A stretch of 64,000 nucleotides of DNA, taken from Paludibaculum fermentans. GTDB lineage: Bacteria > Acidobacteriota > Terriglobia > Bryobacterales > Bryobacteraceae. The notes below the pieces were generated by a model. It was not told the origin of the DNA and did not search any database. It was given only the letters and a program-made list of their open reading frames with translations. Shown here piece after piece: positions 45,908-53,416 of the stretch (positions within the stretch are counted from its first letter, which is position 1; the number at the start of each line of letters is the position of its first letter). Both the position numbers and the translations under genes were made by a program. The DNA lies in the NCBI RefSeq assembly GCF_015277775.1, contig NZ_CP063849.1, forward strand, positions 5,037,501 to 5,101,500, in the 5' to 3' direction.

Positions 45908-46630
45908 ATGTTGAAACTGACGAGATCCGAACAGGCTCGAATCAACGGGGCGCGGTCGCGCGGCCCTGTCACGGCGGAGGGCAAGTCTCGTTCCGCCCAC
46001 AACTCGTATAAGCACGGCCGCTACGCCAGGCCAGGGGCTGGAGCGGTCCACACGGTTCTGCTCGGCAACGAGGACGCAGGCGGGTTCAACGATCTCCTCG
46101 CCCGCCGCATGCAGGACCTGCTGCCGACCAGTTCCTTTGAGATCACTCTGGTCCGCGAACTCTGTGCCATCGAGTGGAAACTCGACCGCATGCAGGCGGT
46201 CGAAACCCGTGCGCTCAATCTGCAGATCACGGTCGAATCCGACGCCATCCGCAATGCCGCCGGCTCGCTCCGCGGAGTTGCTCCCATCGACACCATCTGC
46301 GCGGCCTATGCCGGGCTTCTTGGCTCTTCGCCCCTGCTCACGCACGCGGCCCGCGAGTTCACCCGCCTGCAGAAGGCGCGCCGCGATGCCCTGAATGCGT
46401 TCGTCTCGCTCAGGAAGCATCCGAAAATCTTCAAACAATCCCAGGAACCGTCTGTTTTTCAAGAACTTGACTTCTGGAACGAACCCGCCAATCAACAGCT
46501 CGAACCCACTGCGCAGCAGCCGGCTGCGGCGCCGGGCCCTCTCGAACCCGCGGCTGGAACCATGGCGGACACCCCGCCCGCGCGGAGCAGTGCTGAACCG
46601 GGGCGGATCGAAGGGAGCCCGGCCGCCTGA
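45908..46630 (+). CDS. Small-terminase-like 'GPxTxEGK...KHG' protein
   Basis: A 240-residue protein of unknown function. Residues 1-40 (NGARSRGPVTAEGKSRSAHN, then SYKHGRYA) match a motif common in paralogous proteins of Acidobacteria and Planctomycetes. The N-A/S-x-K-H-G core also occurs near the N-terminus of many phage terminase small subunits. A helical middle (ELCAIEWKLDRMQAVETRAL) is followed by a Pro/Ala-rich tail. The ribosome site GAGGTG precedes ATG 45908. Only 15 bp separate it from a terminase-type ATPase, so a DNA-packaging or related DNA-translocating pair is inferred from context. Confidence 0.7.
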   Translation: MLKLTRSEQARINGARSRGPVTAEGKSRSAHNSYKHGRYARPGAGAVHTVLLGNEDAGGFNDLLARRMQDLLPTSSFEITLVRELCAIEWKLDRMQAVETRALNLQITVESDAIRNAAGSLRGVAPIDTICAAYAGLLGSSPLLTHAAREFTRLQKARRDALNAFVSLRKHPKIFKQSQEPSVFQELDFWNEPANQQLEPTAQQPAAAPGPLEPAAGTMADTPPARSSAEPGRIEGSPAA

Positions 46631-46645
46631 CGCGGCCGCCTTGGC

Positions 46646-47536
46646 ATGCCCTCCTGGATACACCTGACGCAAAACGTGGAGACGGCCGGACAGGCCCGGG
46701 ATGCTGTCCTCAGGCGCTTCCACACCAGGCCGAAGCATGGCCGGAGTGTGTCTGCCGCCAACCCCGGCAGCCTCATCGTGCCGCCCGCCAGCCTGACGCA
46801 ATGGGCTACGGAATCGCTCGGCTTCCAACCCTTCCCGGCGCAGGCCGAGATCCTGGACTGCCGCGATTCGCACGTCATGCTCTGCTGCTCGCGCCAGTTC
46901 GGGAAGACCACGCTCACCGCGCTGAAGGTCGCGCACCACGCGCTCACCACACCCGGGACCAGCGTGGTCATTGGGTCGCCCAGCGAGCGGCAGTCCGTCC
47001 TGCTTGTGCGCAAGGCCGTGAACTTCCTCAAGACCGCGCAGGTCGCCACCAGGAGTGTAGGCGGCGGCACATACGGGGTCCGCCTGCCCAACGGCAGTTG
47101 CATCTTCGCCTTGCCGATGAAGGAGGTCACCACTCGTGGTTTCGACGCGGTCTCGCTGCTCATCTTCGAGGAAGCCGCCTATGTTCCGGATGTCTTTTAC
47201 CATATGGCGACGGCCTTTCAGGCCATCGTGCCCAATCGCATTCTTTGGCTTCTGTCCACGCCCGCGGGACAGTCCGGCTTCTTCTACGAGGAATGGGCAG
47301 ACCAGGCCCGTACCCATTGGCGCCGTTTTCTCGCCCCCGCCTCGCAATCGCCGCTGATTGACGCGGAGTTTCTCGCCAGGGAGCGCGTCCGCAAGGGCGA
47401 CGCGGTCTTCCGCCGCGAATATGAGTGCGAGTTTGTGGCCGACAGGTTACAGATCATTGGCCGGGAACTCTGGGATAGCGCGCTCGATCCGGACGACACA
47501 CCGTTCAATGGAGGTAGACCGCTGTGGCCCGACTGA
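46646..47536 (+). CDS. Terminase large subunit-like ATPase, C-terminal nuclease domain missing
   Basis: A 296-residue protein (or 263 if it starts at GTG 46748). The ATPase domain is clear: adenine-binding QPFPAQAEIL, Walker A CCSRQFGKTTLTA, Walker B LLIFEEAAY and the coupling motif ILWLLSTPAGQSGF. The protein stops near residue 296. Phage large terminases are usually 450-600 residues, with a nuclease domain (conserved Asp residues) in the second half; none is found here, and the following 250 bp do not encode one in any frame I read. It is therefore truncated or an ATPase-only form. No other phage genes are nearby. Confidence 0.78.
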   Translation: MPSWIHLTQNVETAGQARDAVLRRFHTRPKHGRSVSAANPGSLIVPPASLTQWATESLGFQPFPAQAEILDCRDSHVMLCCSRQFGKTTLTALKVAHHALTTPGTSVVIGSPSERQSVLLVRKAVNFLKTAQVATRSVGGGTYGVRLPNGSCIFALPMKEVTTRGFDAVSLLIFEEAAYVPDVFYHMATAFQAIVPNRILWLLSTPAGQSGFFYEEWADQARTHWRRFLAPASQSPLIDAEFLARERVRKGDAVFRREYECEFVADRLQIIGRELWDSALDPDDTPFNGGRPLWPD

Positions 47537-47787
47537 AGTGCGTCCGGCAGTCCGGGCCGGAATCCTGTTGCGCCATCCAGGCTGCACTTGGCCTGGCATG
47601 CGACCAGCCGCTGGTGCCGGCCGGTCTCGTTCAGCGCGCGCCGTCATGGTGCGAGAGGCACGGTCCATCGGGGACCGCCTCCTGCGCGCCTCGGCTACCT
47701 GGCCCTTGCGCCTGTTGCAGGCTGCCTCGCCGGAAACGTGCGGCGATGCCCTTACCGGGTCAGATCGGCAGCGCGCTATTGGCCTCT
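47537..47787. other. 251-bp gap between terminase-like gene and wzc
   Basis: No gene is supported. It is open in two plus-strand frames, but the translations are Arg/Pro/Cys-rich and show no nuclease motif. It may be the decayed remains of a terminase C-terminus or simply the insertion boundary. Confidence 0.4.
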
Positions 47788-50349
47788 CTACGCGCTCTCG
47801 CCCTCGGTCGTCGGCCCGTAGTAACGCTTGTAGTACTTGCCGTAGTGGCCGTCGTAGTAGCCGTAGTAGCCGCCCGGGGACTGCTTCGGATTCCAGTCGT
47901 TCAGCACCGTGCCCACGACATGGATACCGTCATCCCGCAGCCGGCCGCGCGCCGCAATCGCAGCGTCACGCGTCGTCTGGTTCGCGCGCACCACCAGCAC
48001 AACGCCGCTGGTCAGCCGCCCGATCACACGTGCATCCGGGATCTGCAGCATCGGAGGCGTGTCAATGAAGATCATGTCGAACTCGTCCTGCAGGTGCTCC
48101 AACAGCTCCGGCAGTTGCTGGGAGTACAGCAGGTTCGTCGCGCCGGCCACCCCAGGTCCGCTTGGCAGGACGTACAGCCCGTCCACCTTCGTCTCCACGA
48201 CCATCCCGCTCAGCAGGGTCGCGAGTTCGCTGCTCAACAGCGCCGGCTTGTGGCCGCCGGCTCCATTCAGGGACTGCTCATCGCCCGGCAACTCCGTGGC
48301 AACTTCCCTGTGCACTTCACCAGTGAAGGCGCTCGCCGCGACGCCATTGGTCCTGCCGTTGCCCCGCGAATCGCCATTCCGGTAGGGACGGCCATAACGC
48401 GACGCGGTGCCGTTATGGTTGTTGCCCCGCAGGATCGTGGTCAGGCCTCGCTCGTTCACCAGCCCGAAGATGGAATGGATACGCGGCTTCCTCGTATCGG
48501 CGTCGATCAGCAGCACCCGCTGCCCCGTCTCCGCCAGCGCGATCGCCAGGTTGGTCACCACCGTTGTCTTGCCTTCACCCGGCGAGGGGCTTGTCACCAC
48601 CAGCAGTTTCGGTCTCCGGCCATCCTGCCCCGTGAAGAGAATGCTGGTCAGCGTCGCCCGGAAGCTCTCCGCCAGCAGACTCGGCTTGCGCTGGTAGGTG
48701 ACCAGTTCCAGTCTCTGAATGTCCTCATCGCCCGTGTCGTCGGAGCTGTCGTCCTTCTTCTTGTCGCTCCGTCCGAAGTACTTCATCCGCTTACCCGTCA
48801 TCGACGATTCGGCCGGGATCATGCCCAACTCGGGGACGTTCAGGTAGTACGCGATGTCCGCCGGTTCAGTCAGGGTCCGGTTAGCCCGGTCCGTCATGAC
48901 GACGAAGGCCACGCCCAGAAACAGGCCGGTCACCAAGCCCAGTGCCGCGTTCGTCGCGAAGCTGGGCTTGTAGGGCTTGGTCGGGATCTTGGCCGGATCG
49001 ACCACGCGCACGTTGCTCGCCTTCAGGGCGCTCGAGATCGCGCTCTCCTTCACCCTCTGCAGCATCGAGTCGTAGAGCTGCCTGTTGGTGTCAGACTCAC
49101 GCTTCAGGATATTGTAGGTGATCGCCTTGTCGCCCTGGTCCGTCACCAGCCCCGCCTGCTGCCGGTAGTCCGCCTCCAGCAGCTTTTCGCGGCGCAGCGC
49201 CTCGTCGTACTCGTTCTTGATGCGCTTCAGGATGTCGGTGCGCTGCCGCTCCAACCGCCTGGTCACAGTGACGATCTGCGCTTCCACCCGCTTCACCTTT
49301 GGATTGTCCGAGGTGTACGTCTCCTCAAACTCGGCTTTTTGCCGCCGAAGGTCCGTCAGCCTCGTCTCATACTCCTGCAGGGTCTTGTCGTCCAGTACAT
49401 CGGGGAGTGTGTCCGATGGAGCAGTCGTCGCCATCTCCCACCGGCTCTGTTTTTGCACCCTGTCGGTCTGGGCTTTGGTCAGGGACTCCTGCACCTGCTT
49501 CAGCTTGTCGGTCGTGACGTTGGTCTTGTCGTCGGAGAACAGCAAGCCGTTCCGCCGCGCGTAGACCTGCAGCGCGTCCTCGCTGCGTTCCAGCTTGACC
49601 CTCATCTCGTCAATCTGCTTGGACAGGAACTCCCCGGTACGTTGCGACATCTTCCACCGGGCATCCATGTTCTGCTCGATGTACTCCTGGGTCAGCCTAT
49701 TGGCGAAATCGGTCGCCAGCCTGGGATCCGTCGAATCCACCAGAATCTCGACGATGCGCGTCTGCCCGCTGGCACGAACCTTCATGTCCCGCTGAGCCAT
49801 CTTGAGAGCCGCGGACTGGGCATCCGCCCCGCTGGGCTCCGGCAGGTTCAGGGCCCGGCGCCAAGCCGAGATCCGGCTCTTTCCGCGCCCCAGGTCAGAC
49901 ACTTCCTTTGCCTTGAACGACGCCACCACCCTGTCGAGCAGGCTCTCGCTTTGCAGGATCTTGATCTGCGTCTGGATGTCCGTCATCAGGTTCGACGTCC
50001 CGCCGTCGGCCACCTGCTGGACGTTCTTCATGTTCATGAAGTCCTGGTTCAGTTCCAGAATCTCCAGTGTCGTTTTGGCCTGGTAAACCGGCGTCTGCGG
50101 CAATGTCACCAATACCGCCAGCAGCAGCCCCAGCCCGGAGATCAGGATCAGAGTCCCTTTCCTCCGGCGCAGGATGCGCCAGTATTCGATCAGCCCTCCG
50201 TGGTCCGGCTCTTCCATCTCCGCCGGATAGCCAGTGTGTTGGAAACCCCGATCCCCCGCCGAATAGCCGGAGGCGTCGATTACCTGTTGTCTTGCGGGAA
50301 GGTTCATGCCACCCCGTCCTGTAGTGAATTCGCGATTCTGATCTTCCAT
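47788..50349 (-). CDS. wzc: Wzc-like polysaccharide co-polymerase with BY-kinase domain
   Basis: An 853-residue inner-membrane protein controlling chain length and export. The Wzz region has TM1 (about 66-83), a long periplasmic coiled-coil part and TM2 (about 467-485, ALGLVTGLFLGVAFVVM). The cytoplasmic kinase has Walker A TSPSPGEGKTT (586-596), Walker A' LLIDADTRKP and Walker B MIFIDTPPM. The tail contains nine tyrosines within residues 828-844, the autophosphorylation cluster. About 60 extra residues (642-700, Asn/Gly/Arg-rich) sit between Walker A' and B. A PHP phosphatase likely to reverse the modification is encoded at 16205-16969. It follows wza by 3 bp. Confidence 0.95.
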   Translation of the reverse strand: MEDQNREFTTGRGGMNLPARQQVIDASGYSAGDRGFQHTGYPAEMEEPDHGGLIEYWRILRRRKGTLILISGLGLLLAVLVTLPQTPVYQAKTTLEILELNQDFMNMKNVQQVADGGTSNLMTDIQTQIKILQSESLLDRVVASFKAKEVSDLGRGKSRISAWRRALNLPEPSGADAQSAALKMAQRDMKVRASGQTRIVEILVDSTDPRLATDFANRLTQEYIEQNMDARWKMSQRTGEFLSKQIDEMRVKLERSEDALQVYARRNGLLFSDDKTNVTTDKLKQVQESLTKAQTDRVQKQSRWEMATTAPSDTLPDVLDDKTLQEYETRLTDLRRQKAEFEETYTSDNPKVKRVEAQIVTVTRRLERQRTDILKRIKNEYDEALRREKLLEADYRQQAGLVTDQGDKAITYNILKRESDTNRQLYDSMLQRVKESAISSALKASNVRVVDPAKIPTKPYKPSFATNAALGLVTGLFLGVAFVVMTDRANRTLTEPADIAYYLNVPELGMIPAESSMTGKRMKYFGRSDKKKDDSSDDTGDEDIQRLELVTYQRKPSLLAESFRATLTSILFTGQDGRRPKLLVVTSPSPGEGKTTVVTNLAIALAETGQRVLLIDADTRKPRIHSIFGLVNERGLTTILRGNNHNGTASRYGRPYRNGDSRGNGRTNGVAASAFTGEVHREVATELPGDEQSLNGAGGHKPALLSSELATLLSGMVVETKVDGLYVLPSGPGVAGATNLLYSQQLPELLEHLQDEFDMIFIDTPPMLQIPDARVIGRLTSGVVLVVRANQTTRDAAIAARGRLRDDGIHVVGTVLNDWNPKQSPGGYYGYYDGHYGKYYKRYYGPTTEGESA

Positions 50350-50352
50350 CTG

Positions 50353-51288
50353 TTACCGCCGGTAGATTGCCAGGCCGGTGCCGATGCCGATTGCCGCTTC
50401 GGCCGACCGGGCCATCACTTTCTTCGTGCCGCTGACTGGGACAAACAGGATGTCATCCTGCTCCATGGCCACGTCTTTCTGCTTACCCTCCAGGATCTTG
50501 CCCAGGTCCAGGGCAATCTCCAGACGCTGATCCACCGTGTCGGTCTTGCGCAGGATCTTGGCGCCGCCCCGCTTGGCGAAGTTGTCGCACCCTTCCGCCA
50601 TCGAAAGCGCTTCCAGTACGGTGGTCTTCTCCTTTTCACCCAGGACAAAACCTCCGCTCTTCTTCACCGCGCCCATGACATAGACCATCTGCCCCTTGGG
50701 TACTGTCACCACATCCTGGGGCTTGACTGGAATGTTCTTCTCCGGCGAGCGGGCTTCCATGATCTCTTTCACCCCTACTTCCGCCACCCAGTATTGGCCC
50801 GTCTCGTCGAGCTTCGCGCCCGGCAGCGGGATGGGACCCCACTCCTTCCTGCGCGCGATCCTCACCGAGTAACCAGCCTCTGGCTGAAGTCCGCCGGCCA
50901 GGCTCAGCACTTCCAGCAGGCTCTTCTGTCCCTGCAACTGGTGGACACCGGGGTTGCGTACGGAACCCAGCACACTCACCGGCTGGCTCCGCATCTCATG
51001 CAGGGTTACCGACACGTCGGGCTGCTTGATGTAGGCTTTCAGCCGGCCGGAGATCGCCTCTTCCAGTTGCTCCACCGTCATGCCCTTGGCTTGAATCCGG
51101 CCCACCATCGGCAGGTTGACATTGCCGCGCATGTCGATCTGGAAGGCGTCCTTCGACATCTCTTCCATATCCAGCACGCGCACCAGAATCTGGTCGCCCG
51201 GGCCCAGCACGTAAGTGGAGCGCTCATCGATCTCCTGCTGGCCCCACAGCATGGCGGACAACAGCAGCAGCAGAATGACTCTCATCAC
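50353..51288 (-). CDS. Wza-like polysaccharide export protein
   Basis: A 311-residue periplasmic/outer-membrane export channel protein. A short signal peptide (MMRVILLLLLSAMLWG) has no lipobox Cys, unlike classical Wza. The Poly_export domain follows (YVLGPGDQILVRVLDMEEM), then two SLBB domains (VSVLGSVRNPGVHQLQGQ; VYVMGAVKKSGGFVLGE). A hydrophobic tail (SAEAAIGIGTGLAIYRR) could be a membrane anchor. GTG 51288 and ATG 51285 are both possible; the latter overlaps the upstream stop codon. It is directly upstream of wzc, as expected for a Wza-Wzc pair. Confidence 0.93.
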   Translation of the reverse strand: MMRVILLLLLSAMLWGQQEIDERSTYVLGPGDQILVRVLDMEEMSKDAFQIDMRGNVNLPMVGRIQAKGMTVEQLEEAISGRLKAYIKQPDVSVTLHEMRSQPVSVLGSVRNPGVHQLQGQKSLLEVLSLAGGLQPEAGYSVRIARRKEWGPIPLPGAKLDETGQYWVAEVGVKEIMEARSPEKNIPVKPQDVVTVPKGQMVYVMGAVKKSGGFVLGEKEKTTVLEALSMAEGCDNFAKRGGAKILRKTDTVDQRLEIALDLGKILEGKQKDVAMEQDDILFVPVSGTKKVMARSAEAAIGIGTGLAIYRR

Positions 51289-51542
51289 GTGCCTTCCACC
51301 ATCTGCGCCAGCCGGTCCAGGCGCGCCTGCAGACTCGTCAGTTTCTGGTCCAGTTGCTCGATTCGCGATTCCATCGGCGCATGTCCGTTGTGCGGCATGT
51401 CTACCAACCGGTGCATCGCCTCACGGGCCAAGTCGCTGATACTGCGCGCCCCCGTGGCCTCACACACTTCACGCAGCCGCCGGAATTCGTCGTCCGACAG
51501 CCGGATGCTCACCATCTTGCTTCGCTTGTTGAACAGGGTCAT
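51285..51542 (-). CDS. Ribbon-helix-helix (CopG/MetJ-type) regulator with coiled-coil tail
   Basis: An 85-residue protein. Residues 10-45 (MVSIRLSDDEFRRLREVCE and SISDLAREAMHRL) have the beta-strand plus two-helix pattern of RHH DNA-binding proteins. The C-terminal 30 residues (MESRIEQLDQKLTSLQARL) form a heptad coiled coil, suggesting a dimer or tetramer. It starts one base after the antiterminator stop (TAG-ATG) and its own stop overlaps the wza start. It is placed to autoregulate the polysaccharide operon. A palindrome in the operon leader (52085-52097) is a candidate site. The function is inferred. Confidence 0.75.
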   Translation of the reverse strand: MTLFNKRSKMVSIRLSDDEFRRLREVCEATGARSISDLAREAMHRLVDMPHNGHAPMESRIEQLDQKLTSLQARLDRLAQMVEGT

Positions 51543-52046
51543 CTACGTCAGGGCCTCAACACTTTCCGGGTCTATTTCAACCTCCACGCTCCTTTGCAGC
51601 ATGTGTACCGACAGCCTCAGCCGGTATTGGTTTTTGATCTCAATCAGCCGTCCCTCCACGCCTTTCATCGGCCCGCTCCGAATCCGGACCAGGGCGCCTT
51701 CCTTCAGGTATGGACAGGGCGACGCCGGCAGCTTGCTCTTCACCAATTGCCTCACCGCTTCAATCTCAGCCTCAGGAATTGGAGCGGGCGCGCCGTCGAA
51801 AGACACTACATGAACCACTCCAGGCGCACTAAGAACGGGCACCATTTGAGTGTCATCAAAACGACAAAAGACGTAGCCGTCGAACAAAGGCACATCGACC
51901 ACCTTCACCCGGTCGCTCCAGCGCCGCCGCACCTGGTAGAGAGGCAGGAATTCCTCCAGGCCGGTTGCGCTCAGGTATCTGGACACGACTTGCTCCTGTC
52001 TGGATCTGGTGCGAATGGCGAACCAGGAAATAGGAAGAATTGGCAT
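51543..52046 (-). CDS. NusG/RfaH/UpxY-like specialised transcription antiterminator
   Basis: A 167-residue NusG paralogue. The NGN domain occupies about 5-105 (WFAIRTRSRQEQVVSRYLSA; VPLFDGYVFCRFD). The C-terminal KOW motif is at about 115-150 (LKEGALVRIRSGPMKGVEGR). Paralogues that head long polysaccharide operons (RfaH, UpxY, LoaP) keep RNA polymerase from terminating in them. That role fits its place as the first gene of a roughly 32-kb minus-strand locus. No Shine-Dalgarno precedes ATG 52046. A perfect TATAAT at 52051-52056 ends five bases before the ATG, so a leaderless message is possible in addition to transcripts from the strong upstream promoter. Confidence 0.92.
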   Translation of the reverse strand: MPILPISWFAIRTRSRQEQVVSRYLSATGLEEFLPLYQVRRRWSDRVKVVDVPLFDGYVFCRFDDTQMVPVLSAPGVVHVVSFDGAPAPIPEAEIEAVRQLVKSKLPASPCPYLKEGALVRIRSGPMKGVEGRLIEIKNQYRLRLSVHMLQRSVEVEIDPESVEALT

Positions 52047-52217
52047 GCGGATTATAGGGCAGGCTTCGCCCCCTTCAGTCCCAATCTCAAATTGAGACAG
52101 GCGCGAAGCGCAAAGGGGAACTCAACGGGGGTTCGGTATATCGCCGCTCTGTTCATTGAGAGGTGATATCCACCGAAAGCTACAAGACGATGCTTGTTCT
52201 CTGATGCAAGAAACTTA
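52047..52217 (-). promoter_or_regulatory. Structured leader of the polysaccharide operon
   Basis: About 165 nt separate the predicted transcription start from the antiterminator ATG. Within it are GCGC-GAA-GCGC (52101-52111), the perfect palindrome TCTCAA-A-TTGAGA (52085-52097), and a GGGC/GCCC stem near 52057-52071. They could be an antiterminator loading/pausing site or a regulator operator. No JUMPstart/ops sequence was recognised. Confidence 0.5.
52051..52056 (-). promoter_or_regulatory. Perfect TATAAT -10 abutting the antiterminator start codon
   Basis: TATAAT-CCGC-ATG on the minus strand. A transcript beginning five to seven bases after this hexamer would start at the ATG, the architecture of leaderless genes. 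There is no convincing -35 and no Shine-Dalgarno. Confidence 0.5.
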
Positions 52218-52246
52218 ATAATGGACTAGTGTCAGGCGACTGTCAA
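52218..52246 (-). promoter_or_regulatory. Strong sigma-70-type promoter of the polysaccharide operon
   Basis: On the minus strand, TTGACA (52241-52246, perfect -35), a 17-bp spacer and CATTAT (52218-52223, 4 of 6 to TATAAT). This is the best sigma-70 promoter in the window and points into the antiterminator gene. On the plus strand the same bases contain AATAAT (52217-52222) with TTGTTC 17 bp upstream, a weaker divergent promoter toward the gene at 52280. Confidence 0.7.
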
Positions 52247-52279
52247 TCAAAAAATCGCCGTCAATTCGGTCAATCATCC

Positions 52280-53416
52280 ATGAATTCCACCTCTCCTTCG
52301 CGGCCATTTTCAGTTCGCCTTATAGTCCCTTCGATGCTCGTCATTACAGCGTCTGTAACGCTTCTGCAGGACCTCGGTAAACTGCCCCCTATTGCAGTAC
52401 TATGCGGAATTGGATTTTGCCGTGAGGACCAATCACATTCCGGGTTGTCATACACCGCCCTGGATCCCGCAAACCCCTACAAATGGGCAGCCTACGCCGA
52501 ATCGCTGGACAGTTCAGGCGACACTGGCGGCGCCTCAAAGGCCTTCGATCGGGCACTTGCGCTGGGGCCGGCCATTGCCCCCGTTCACATGCGCGCCTTC
52601 AACTTCCATCTCATTCATGAACACTCGGGGCAGGTCCTGGCTCTCGGCCATCGCATACTGGAGCTGACAACGGCCTACAACGACCTGATATTTGCCGATT
52701 TTATCGGCACTCCAACATTGGATATCCTGCGAATAGGAATCCCACCCCAGTCCGTACCCGCCTACCTTGCCTGGGCCCAGGGCGCGCGTCCGACTCGAGA
52801 ACTGCTGGAGATCTGGCGATGGATGAGGGAGCGCGGCCTTACCGGCGCCAGCAGCGCCAGCAGCCTCACCACCACGCTGTGCAGGCGCGGAGAGTATGCG
52901 GCCGCGGCCCGCCTCTGGGCGGACTGGCTGCCCGCGCAGCGGCGGGCCGGGTACCTGGAAGGGAACTTCCTCAGCAACCCGCGTTTCGCAGAGCCATTCA
53001 AGACACCGCTGGACTGGTCGCTGGACTCCGCGGGCGGCCTGGAGAGCCTTCAAAAAGAGGGCCTCATCGTAGCCTTCCCCGGAACAGACAACCTGGCATA
53101 CAGAAATGTCAGACAGCTGTCTTATGTAATTCCCGGGCGCTATATCTTCTCCGCCGTCATCGAAGGTGTCGGAATTACGACAAATGAAGGCCCATTCTTC
53201 CACGTGTTCGATGCGGACCATCCCGACCGGTTCGGAGTGGCCACGGAGCAGGTTCGCGGCACCTCGGCGCGGCGGACTGTCGAAGTCCGCTTCGTGATCC
53301 CTCCGGAGACCAGGGCCGTTGTCACGCAGTTGGAGCGCAACGTCTCCGACCGGCTCGACAACAAGATCGCGGGCACGCTCAAGGTGTATGAGGTATCGCT
53401 GCGGAAGGACAACTAG
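52280..53416 (+). CDS. Exported or membrane-anchored TPR-like protein of unknown function
   Basis: A 378-residue protein not recognised as a named family. One N-terminal hydrophobic helix (RLIVPSMLVITASVTLL) suggests a signal anchor. The next part is TPR-like (ALDPANPYKWAAYAESL; ASKAFDRALALGPAIAPVHM; RRGEYAAAARLWADWL). The C-terminal 130 residues look beta-rich, carbohydrate-binding-module-like (GRYIFSAVIEGVG; TRAVVTQLERNVSDRL). ATG 52280 was chosen over a 17-codon longer frame; no clear Shine-Dalgarno. It is divergent from the polysaccharide operon and shares its promoter region, so a role in that process is likely but unproven. Confidence 0.75.
   Translation: MNSTSPSRPFSVRLIVPSMLVITASVTLLQDLGKLPPIAVLCGIGFCREDQSHSGLSYTALDPANPYKWAAYAESLDSSGDTGGASKAFDRALALGPAIAPVHMRAFNFHLIHEHSGQVLALGHRILELTTAYNDLIFADFIGTPTLDILRIGIPPQSVPAYLAWAQGARPTRELLEIWRWMRERGLTGASSASSLTTTLCRRGEYAAAARLWADWLPAQRRAGYLEGNFLSNPRFAEPFKTPLDWSLDSAGGLESLQKEGLIVAFPGTDNLAYRNVRQLSYVIPGRYIFSAVIEGVGITTNEGPFFHVFDADHPDRFGVATEQVRGTSARRTVEVRFVIPPETRAVVTQLERNVSDRLDNKIAGTLKVYEVSLRKDN

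Noticed and set aside
45708-47787. Insertion sequence or prophage
   Set aside because: No transposase, integrase, terminal inverted repeats or other phage genes were found; only the TerS/TerL-like pair is present.
50353-51288. Lipoprotein assignment for Wza
   Set aside because: No Cys follows the signal peptide; the sequence runs LSAMLWGQQEID.
47524-51813. Plus-strand open frame of 1429 codons
   Set aside because: It lies antisense to wzc, wza, the RHH gene and part of the antiterminator gene, all with clear motifs. Its translation has the Val/Gln/Arg/Leu-rich bias of an antisense shadow and no family features.
52047-52279. JUMPstart/ops element for RfaH-type loading
   Set aside because: Neither the GGCGGTAG core nor a close variant was seen in the leader.
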